NCBI GenBank assembly: GCA_017163975.1
Contig: JAFFSR010000231.1
Span: 186,001 to 250,000, forward strand
Length of the DNA stretch: 64,000 nt
Direction: 5' to 3'
Origin: Anastatus disparis
Taxonomy: Eukaryota; Arthropoda; Insecta; Hymenoptera; Eupelmidae
Position 1 is the first letter of the stretch, and each line of letters begins with the position of its first letter. The notes beneath the pieces were generated by a model that saw only the letters and a list, made by a program, of their open reading frames with translations, was not told the DNA's origin and did no database searches. Shown here piece by piece: positions 55,461 through 64,000 of the stretch. The position numbers and the translations under genes were made by a program.

Positions 55461-56880
55461 TTGAAAAGCATATATCAAGGTTTGTGGTCGGTGAAAATTT
55501 TGGAATTTTGCCCATCAATAAAATGTCGAAAATATTTCACGGCATCATACACGGCTGTAAGCTCGCGGTCGTACGCGCCGTAGTTAAGCTGCGAAGGACT
55601 AAACTTTCGCGAAAAGAATCCTATTGGTTTCCAAATATCATCGAGCTTCTGTTCTAGAGCCGCACCCATCGCTCAATTCGATGCGTCACTGACAATTCGG
55701 GTTTCTGCTGTGTTGGACGGATGTACTAATGAAGTTGCATTTGCAAGACTCTCTTTTACTTTAATAAACGCTTCTTCTGCTTATGCAGACCATATAATCT
55801 TGCGTTTATCATTTTCACGCAATATAAAACTCTAGTGCGGACAACTCAAGAAATCCACCAAAAAACTATACATGGAAAGTTATAATAAGAACTTTCAATG
55901 TATCGTATTTTAAGGTTAGGTTTGTCGAGTTTGGCATCTATTATCCATTCCAAGTTCATAAAAAAATAACAAGTCCAAATGATTTTTTATTTTAATAAAA
56001 ATTATTGGTTTAGTATAGCTTTAGTGCGGACAAGTCATTATATTTGTCTAATTTATAAATTTGAAAAGATATTGATAGAATGAATAAACCAAAACTCGAT
56101 TGCTGCAGCTTCGACATCCCGTTAACGGCGCTTGCAAAAGTGCAGCTTTTGGAATCAAGCGATGATAAAAATTGACGAGGCCAAGAAAGCGTCGTAAGTC
56201 AGCTATAGTTTTTGGTTGAGGAGAATCAATGACTGCTTTAACTTTTTCTGTAGTAGGTTTACTACCTTCGCTATTGACGACATGACCTAGAAATTCTAGT
56301 TCTTCCGAGCCAAATAGACATTTGTCTACGTTTAAACACAGATTAAATTCTTTTAATCGCTGGAAGATGATTCTAACATGTTTTTCATGTTCCTCAGGAG
56401 TCTCTGGGGCAATCAATATGTCGTCAATATACGCATAAACATAATCTAAATCGCCTAAAGCTTGAAAAATGTAGCGTTAAAAGGTTCGGCTGGCATTTCT
56501 CAAACCAAATGATATAAAGTGGTACTCAAAGAGTCCAAAGGGCGTGATAATAGCTGTTTTTTGTATGTCGCACGGTGCTAATGGAATTTGGTTATACGCC
56601 TTGAATAAATTTTTCGAAAAAATCTTTTTTCTTCGTAGGTTTGCGGTGCAGTCTTGCAGATGCAGAACTGGAAATTTATCCAAAATCGTGATAGCATTAA
56701 GGCGTCGGTGGTCACCACATACTCGCCACGAACCATCTTTCTTGAGTTAAGGTGTACAGGACTCGCCCAGGAACTACGGGACGGTTTACATATCCCTTGA
56801 TCCACAAGCTGTTTAAATTTGCTTTCGCTGCCTTAAGCTTTTCCGGCAAGAGACGTCTAGATCGTTCCGCGACGGGTGAA
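55450..56880 (-). pseudogene. Second Gypsy pol (RT and RNase H), relic
   Basis: In minus order. RT start with GICKPSRSSWASPVHL near 56,760. LFKAYNQIPLAP and TPFGLFEYHFISFGLRNAS (56,477-56,683). Catalytic YIDD just above 56,416. KCLFGSEELEFLGHVV and DLRRFLGLVNFYHR (56,048-56,416), then the RNase H region IGFFSRKFSPSQLNYGAYDREL, with FTDHKP near 55,478. Frames change at least three times. A 200-bp repeat (55,838-56,040) splits RT from RNase H, and the TTAA MITE at 56,890 lies at the upstream edge. Different subfamily from the 15-39 kb element (YIDD rather than YLDD, different motif wording). Confidence 0.85.
55838..56040. repeat. Dispersed repeat, copy B
   Basis: Matches 22,945-23,140. It starts AGTGCGGACAACTC and near its end has AGTGCGGACAAGTC, a short direct repeat. 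It interrupts Gypsy pol. No coding capacity. Confidence 0.7.
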
Positions 56881-56889
56881 ATTTCTTAA

Positions 56890-57286
56890 GGGGAATCCTC
56901 ATACCGACATAGAGTTCTACCTTATCTACATTGAAATTATGAATTTTTATAAAAATTTAACTATTCATTACTGAGATTCGTAGGAGAGGCACATTCTTAA
57001 CATGCCAAAGAATTTATTGCGACGTAAAAAGACAATATAAGGGTAAAAATAAAGGCGAAAACTGCTTAATACGATTAACTTTTCAATGTAGTTATGAATA
57101 ATCTTATTATGCAGTTTTTGTTTTCATTTTCACTTTGATTCTGTCTTTTAACGTTGCAATAAATTCTTTAGAATGTTAAGAATGTGCCTCTGCTATAAAT
57201 TTTAGTCAAAAATAGTTAAATTTTTATTAAAATGCATAATTCAAATGTAGATAAGGTAGATCTCTGTGTCGGTATGAGGACACCCC
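56890..57286. mobile_element. TTAA MITE with GGGG ends
   Basis: TTAA at 56,886-56,889 and 57,287-57,290. The ends GGGGAATCCTCATACCGACA and TGTCGGTATGAGGACACCCC (57,267-57,286) are inverted. The arms continue through ACCTTATCTACATTGAA and TAAAAATTTAACTATT. Confidence 0.9.
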
Positions 57287-57419
57287 TTAAGTAGTAATAA
57301 AGTAGAACACTACTGAGTTCCTTAGTGGAGCCGGTTGCTCAAGACCAGTACGCTCAAAAAAATTACTACTATTATATTAAAGTGAAAAATAAAGACTTTT
57401 ATTTTTCTTACGTGAGTAT

Positions 57420-60400
57420 CTTTTAATTTATGGTTTATGGGGTTATAGTTTATCAGTTTATGGTTTATGGGTTTGAGAATTATGGGTTTATGGGTTCATG
57501 GTTTATGGGTTCATGGTTTATGGGTTCAGCGTTTATGGGTTTATAGTTTATGGATTGATGGTTTATGGGTTTATGGTTAATAAGTTTATGGTTTCTGGGT
57601 TTATGTTTTATGAGTTTATAGTTTATGGATTCATGGTTTATGGATTTATGGGTATATGGGTTTATGGTCTATGGGTTCATAGTTCATGGGTTTATAGTTT
57701 ATGGGTTCATGGTTTATGGCTTATGGGTTTATGGTCTATAGGTTTATGGTTTGTGGTTTATGGATTTATGGTTTATGGGTTTATGATTTATGGTTTATTG
57801 GTTAATGGTTTATGGATTTATGATTTATGGGTTTATGGTTTGTGGTTTATGAATTTATAGTTTATGCGTTTATAGTTCATGGGTTCATGGTTTATGGGTT
57901 TATATTTTATGGGTTTATGGTTTGTGGTTTATGAATTCATGGTTTATGTGTTTATAGTTTATGGTTTATGATTTTATGGTCTATAAGTTTATAGTTTATG
58001 GGTTCATGGATCTATAGATTATAAGTTTATGATTTATGGATCCATGATTTATGAGTTTATGGGCATATGACTTATAGTTTACAAGCTAATATTTTATAGG
58101 TTTGCGGGTTTATGATTTATGGGTTTATAGTTTTAGAGTTTATGGTTTATGAGTTTATGGATTGATGGTTTATAAATTGATGGTTCATGGGTTTATGTGT
58201 TTATGGGTTTATGGTTCATAGGTTTATGGTTTATGAGTTTATAGTTTGTAAGTTCATAGTTCATGGGTTTATGGTTTATGGTTTTATGGTCAATGGGTTT
58301 ATAGTTCATGGGTTTATGGATTAATGGGTTTATGGTTTATATGTTCATCGTTTATGGATTTATAATCCCTAGGTTTATCGTTTTCTGGTTTATGGGTTTA
58401 TAAGTTTATGGTTTATGGTTTATGGATTTATGGGTATACGGGTTTATGGGTTTTAAGTTTATGGGAATATAGGTTCATGATTTATGGGTTTATGGGTTTA
58501 TGGTTTATAGGTTTATAGGTTCATGGGTTTATGATTCATGATTTATAGGTTGATGGCTCATGGGTTTGCGAATTTCCAATTTATGGGTTCATGGTTAATG
58601 AGTTAATGGTTTATGGTTAATGGGTTTATGGTTTGTAGGTTTATGGTTTATAGGTCCATGGTTTATAGGTTTATGGTTTATAGGTTTATGGTTCATGGAT
58701 TTAGAAGATTTTTGATCATGGGTTTATGTGTTAATGGTCTATGGGTCTTTTGTTTTTGGGAATATAGGTTTATGATATAGACTTATGAGTTTTTGGTCAA
58801 GGGGTTTATGGTTTACGGGTTGTTGATTTATAGGTATATAGGTCTATAAGTATAGGAGTTCATGAGTTTATGGTTGATTAGTTTATGGTATGAGGGCTTA
58901 TAGTTTATGGGTTTATCGTTTATGGGGTTATGGTTTATGGGTCTATATGTTTATGGTTTATGGTTCATAAGCTTATATGTTTATGGATTTATGGGTTTAT
59001 AATTTCTGAGTTTATGGGTTTATGGTTTATGTGTTCATGATTTTATGGTTAATGGGTTTATATGTTAATGGTTTGTGGGTTTATAGATTTATGATTCATG
59101 TATTTATAGTTTTATGGCTTATGGGTTTATAAGTTCATGGTTTATGGGTTTATGGTTTATTGTTTATGGGTTTATCGTTTATGGGGTTATGGTTTATGGG
59201 TCTATATGTTTATGGTTTATGGTTCATAAGCTTATATGTTTATGGATTTATGGGTTTATAATTTCTGAGTTTATGGGTTTATGGTTTATGTGTTCATGAT
59301 TTTATGGTTAATGGGTTTATATGTTAATGGTTTGTGGGTTTATAGATTTATGATTCATGTAGTTATAGTTTTATGGTTTATGGGTTTATAAGTTCATGGT
59401 TTATGGGTTTATGGTTTATTGTTTATGGGTTTATAGTTTATGGGTCTATGGATTTATGTTATATGGGTCTATGGGTTTATTGTACATGGTTCATAGGTTT
59501 ATGGTTTATGGGTTTATAGGTTTATGATTTATAGGTTTATAGTTTATGGGTTTATGGTTTCTAGTTAGTAGGTTTATCGTTTATGGATTTATATACCTTA
59601 TAAGTTCAAGGTTTATGGATTCATGGTCCATGGGCTTATGGTTTATGGTTTATGAGTTTCTGGCTCATCGTTTTATGGTTTATGAGTTTATGGTTTGTGG
59701 TTTATGGGTTTATGGTTTATGATTTATGAGTTTATGGTTTATTTAGTCATGGTTACTGAATTTATGGTTCATGAATTTATGGTTTATGAATTTATAGTTT
59801 ATGAATTTATGATTTATGAGTTTACGGTTCGTGGGTTCATGGTTTATTAGTTTATGGTTTGTATGTTTATAGGTCATTGGTATATCGTTCATGGGTTCCT
59901 GGGGAACGGGTTTATAGTTTATGGGTTAATAATTTATGAGTTTATGGTTTACGAGTTTATGGGTTTATTGTACATAGGTTTATAGTTTGTAGGTATATAA
60001 ATTCATAAGTATATGAGTTTATAGTTTTATGGTTTATGAGTTTATAAGTTAATGATGTATGGGTTGACGGTTCATGGTTAATGGGTTCATAGTTTATGGG
60101 TTTATGAATTCATGTTTTGTGGGTCTATAGGTTTATGGTTCATAGTTTATAAAATTATGGTTTATGGGTTTATAGGTTCATGATTTATAGGTTTATTGTT
60201 TATGGGTTTATGGTTTCTGGTTATTAGGTTTATCGTTTATGGATTTATAGTTTATACGTTTAAGGTTTATGGATTCATCGTGCATGGGCTTATGGATTAT
60301 GGCTTATGAGTTTCCGGCTTATCGTTTTATAGTTTATTAGTTTATGGTTTGTATGTTTATAGGTCATTGGTTTATCGTTTATGGGTTTCTAGGCAACGTG

Positions 60401-63400
60401 TTTATAATTTATGGGTTTATAATTTATCAGTTCATGGTTTACGAGTTCATGGGTTCATTGTTCATAGGTTCATAGTTCATGATTATATGAGTTTATAGTT
60501 TTATGGTTTATGGGTTTATAAGTTTATGATTTATGGGTTTATGGTTTATGATCTATAGGTTTATAGTTTATGGGTTTATGGTTTATGGGCTTATGGTTTA
60601 TGGGTCTATATGTTTATGGTTTATGGTTCATAAGCTTATATGTTCATAATCTATGGGTTTATGAGTTTATGGTTCATAGGTTTATAGGTTATAGGTTTAT
60701 GAGTTCATGGTCTATGGGTTTATGCTTTATGGGTTTATATTTTATGGGTTTATGGGTTTATGGTTCAGAGGTTAATAGTTTTATGATTTATGTGTTTATG
60801 GGTTTAAGAGTTTATGGATTGATAGTTTATAAATTTATGGTTTATGATTTTATGGTCTATAAGTTTATAAATTATGGGTTCATGGATTTATAGAACATAA
60901 GTTTATAGTTTATGGATCTATAATTCATGGGTTTCTAGGTATATGGCTTATAGTTTACAAGTTAATATTTCATGGGTTAGCGGGTTTACGATTTATGGGT
61001 TTATAGTTACAGAGTTTATGGTTTAAGAGTTAATGGATTAATGGATCATGAATTTATGGTTTATGGTTAATGGTTTTATAGTCAATGGGTTTATAGTTTA
61101 TAGGTTTATGAGTTTATGTGTTTATGGTTTATAGGTTCATGGTTTATGGATTTATAATCCGTGGGTTCATAATTTAATGGTTTATGGGCTCAAAAATTTA
61201 TGATATATGGTTTATGGATTTATGGGTCAACAGGTTAATGAGTATTTGGGTAATGGGTTTATAGGTTTATAATTTGTGGTTTTGTGGGTTCATTTCTTAT
61301 AGATTCATAGATTTATGGGTTCATGGTTTATAGGTTCATAATTTGTGGGTTTGTGGGTTCATTTCTTATAGATTCATAGATTTATGGGTTCATGGTTTAT
61401 AGGTTTATGGTTTAAAGGTTTTTGGTTTATAGGTTTACGAGTTATGGGTATATAGGTTTATGGGTGTATGAGTTTATGGGTTTATAGTTGATAAGTTTAT
61501 GGTATATGGGTTGAAAGTTTATGAGTTTGTGGTTTATGGATTTAGGGTTTATGGGTTTATGGGTTTATGGTTTATGGTTTATGGCTAATAGGTTTATGGT
61601 TTATAGATTTCTGATTTGTGGCTTTATGGTTTGTGGTTTATGAATTTGTATTTATGCGTTTATAGTTTATGAGTTTATGGTTTATGGATTATTATTTTAT
61701 GGGTTTATAGTTTGTGGTTTATGAATTAATGGTTCATGCGTTCATAGTTTATGGGTTCATGGATTTATAGATTATAAGTTTATGGTGTATGGATCTATGA
61801 TTTATCGGTTTATGGTTTATGGGTTTATGGTCAATGGGTTTATACTTTATGGGTTTATGAGTTTATAGGTTTATGGTTTATCTGTTCATGGTTTACGGAT
61901 TTATAATCCGTGGGTTTATCGTTTTATGGTTTATAGGTTTATAAGTTCATGGTTTGTGGTCTATGGGTTTATGGTTTATGGTTCATTGGCTTATGGTTTG
62001 TTGGCTTATAGGTTTATGATATATAAGTTGATGTGTTTATGATTTATGGTTTATGGGTTCATGGTTCATGGGTTTATGCGTTTATAGTTCATGTGTTCAT
62101 GATTTTATGCCTAATTGGTTCATGAGTTTATGATTTGTGGGTTTATAAATTTATGATTCACGTGGTAATAGTTTATGGTTTATGGGTTTATAAACTTATG
62201 TTTTATGGGTACGTGGATTTATGGTCCATGGTATAAAGGTTTATGGTTTATGGGCTTATAGGTTTATGATTCCTAGATTTATAGTTTATAAGTTCATAGT
62301 TTATGGGTTTATGGATTTATGTTTTATGGGTCTATGGGTTCATGGTTCAAGGTTTATAGAATTATGGTTCATGGGTTTATAGTTTATGGTCTATGAGATT
62401 CTGACAAGTCGTTTTATGGTTTATGAGTTTATGGTTTGTGGTTAATGAGTTTATGGTTTATGGTTTATAAGTTTATAGTTTATATGTTTATGGTTTATAA
62501 ATTTATGGTTCATGAATTTATGATTTATAAGTTTACGGTTCATGAGTTGATGGTTTATGGGTAAATGAATTTTTGAGTATATAAGTTTATAGTTTTATGG
62601 TTTATGGGTTCATAAGTTTATGGTTTATGGGGTCATAAGTTTATGGTTCATAGGTTTATAGTATGGTTTATGGGTTCATAGTTTATGGGTTTATAGATTT
62701 ATGTTTTGTGGGTCAATGGGTTTATAGTTTATGGTCCATAGGTTTAGGGTTTATGAGTTTATAGGTTTATCATTTATAGGTTTATAGTTTATGTGTTTAT
62801 GGCCCATGGTTAATGGTTCATAAATTCATGAGTATATAAGTTAATAGTTTTACGGTTTCTGTGTTTATAAGTTTATGGGTTTATTAATTCATGTTTTGTG
62901 GGTCTATGGGTTTATGGTTCATGGTTTATAAAATTATGGTTTATAGGTTTATGGTTTATAGGTTTATAGTTCATAGGTTCATGGTTTATAGTTTTATAGT
63001 TTTATAGTTTATAGATTTATAGTTTATGGGTTTATGATTCATAGGTTTATGATTTTTGGGTTTAAGAGTTTATGATTCATGGGTTTATGTGTTAATGGTT
63101 TATATCAATTTGTTTATGGGTTGATAGGTTCATAATATGGGTTTATGAGTTCATTGTTAAGCTGTTTATGGTTCATGGGTTCATATGTTTATGGTTTATG
63201 GGTTTATAGGTTTATGATTTATGGCTTCATGGGTTTATGGTTTATGGCTTTATGGGTTTATGGTTTATGGCTTTATGGTTTATGGTTTATAAGCTCATAT
63301 GTTCATGGTTTATAGGTTTATGGTTTATGGGTCTATGGTTCATGGGTTTATGGTTAATGGGTTAATGGGTTAATGGCTCATAGTTGATGGGTTTATGGTT

Positions 63401-64000
63401 TATAGGTTTATGATTTGTAGGTTTATGGTTTATAGGTTTATGGTCCATAGGTGTAGGAGATTTTTGATTCATGGGCTTATGTGTTAATGGTATATGGGTC
63501 TTTCGTTTGTGGGTTTATAGGTTTATGATATGGGCTTGTGGGTTTCTGGTCAAGCGGTTTATGGTTTATGGGTCTATGGTCTATGTATATATTAGTTTAT
63601 GGATGTATGAGATTTTGTGTTTATGGTTGATAAGTTTATGGTATATGGGTTTATAGTTTATGGGTTTATGGCTTATGGGCTTCCGGTTTATGGGTCTATA
63701 TGTTTATGAATTATAGTTCATAAGCTTTTATGTTTATGGTTTATGGGTTTATGAGTTCATGGTTTATAGGTTTATGGTTTATGGGTGCATAAGTTCATGG
63801 TTCTCGGGTTTCAGGTTTATGATTTATAGGTTTATGGGTTTATGGTTTACGGTACATGGGTTTATAGTTCATTAGTTCATGGTTAGTATGTTTATAGGTC
63901 ATGGGTTTATCGTTTCTAGGTTCCTGTTTGACGAATTTATATTCATTGGTTTATGGTTTATGAGTCTATAGTTTACGAGTTTATGGGTTTATCGTTTGTG
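57420..64000. repeat. TTTATGG-type minisatellite array, over 6.5 kb
   Basis: Continuous blend of TTTATGG, TTTATGGG and variants (TTCATGG, TTTATAGG, TTTGTGG) reaching the window edge. The + strand is very poor in C. Longer duplications are superimposed: the block at about 58,907 recurs at about 59,167 (260-bp shift), and an approximately 65-bp block near 61,270 repeats at 61,335. Tyr/Phe/Met/Gly-rich frames such as 57,498-57,860 and 60,570-60,893 come from the repeat and are not genes. Confidence 0.95.

Noticed and set aside
57498..57860. Tyr/Gly-rich protein of 120 codons
   Set aside because: A translation of the TTTATGG repeat; similar frames occur throughout the array.
57420..64000. Telomeric repeat array
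   Set aside because: The heptamer is degenerate with many variants and duplications, unlike a telomerase-templated array, and does not match the common insect TTAGG.

Overview
The window looks like repeat-dense, gene-poor DNA from a metazoan, most likely an arthropod. I base that on strong AT richness, long satellites, TTAA-, TA- and TAA-flanked foldback elements, a tRNA-derived SINE family, Ty3/Gypsy-type retroelements (one with a Lys-tRNA primer site) and a decayed Polinton/adintovirus-like element. The species cannot be named from sequence alone. I found no convincing host protein-coding gene and no rRNA or free-standing tRNA gene. Every substantial coding signal belongs to a mobile or viral-type element, and nearly all are broken.

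Layout. 1-4.2 kb: an A-rich minisatellite, a G-rich 104-bp satellite and a 69-bp satellite full of short palindromes. 4.2-7.4 kb: small foldback elements. 7.6-9.3 kb: a near-perfect palindrome with arms of about 770 bp. 9.8-15.0 kb: a 5.2-kb older palindrome whose arms meet at a TTAA-flanked insertion; one arm also holds a SINE and a TTAA MITE that the other lacks. 15.5-38.9 kb: a minus-strand Gypsy element (both LTRs, Lys-type primer site, gag, RT, RNase H, integrase), split by a 13.2-kb hAT-like element (20,553-33,759) with 8-bp target duplications and dyad-symmetric arrays at both ends. Inside the latter sits a 4.8-kb TTAA-flanked transposon with a 682-codon transposase pseudogene. A foreign 1.26-kb solo LTR sits in the Gypsy 5' LTR. 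39.1-53.2 kb: a minus-strand Polinton/adintovirus-like remnant with protein-primed type DNA polymerase, packaging ATPase, parvovirus-type phospholipase A2, integrase, penton-like, pVI-like and major-capsid relics. It is interrupted by a SINE, foldbacks and microsatellites. 53.2-57.3 kb: a tandem repeat, a second transposase copy fused into a second Gypsy pol, and two TTAA MITEs. 57.4-64.0 kb: a very C-poor TTTATGG-type array that runs off the window.

How the parts relate. The Polinton genes were once a virion-forming, self-synthesising module, but this copy is dead: polymerase, ATPase, integrase and capsid genes carry stops, shifts or deletions. Only the phospholipase A2 frame is still open with its catalytic residues. 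The TTAA foldbacks may have been mobilised by the TTAA transposon family. The nested order gives a relative chronology: Gypsy first, then the hAT-like element, with the TTAA transposon and its MITE lying inside it. Repeated inverted arms are useful because one arm often preserves the empty site for an insertion in the other.

All family assignments are from motif recognition by eye; no database search was run.
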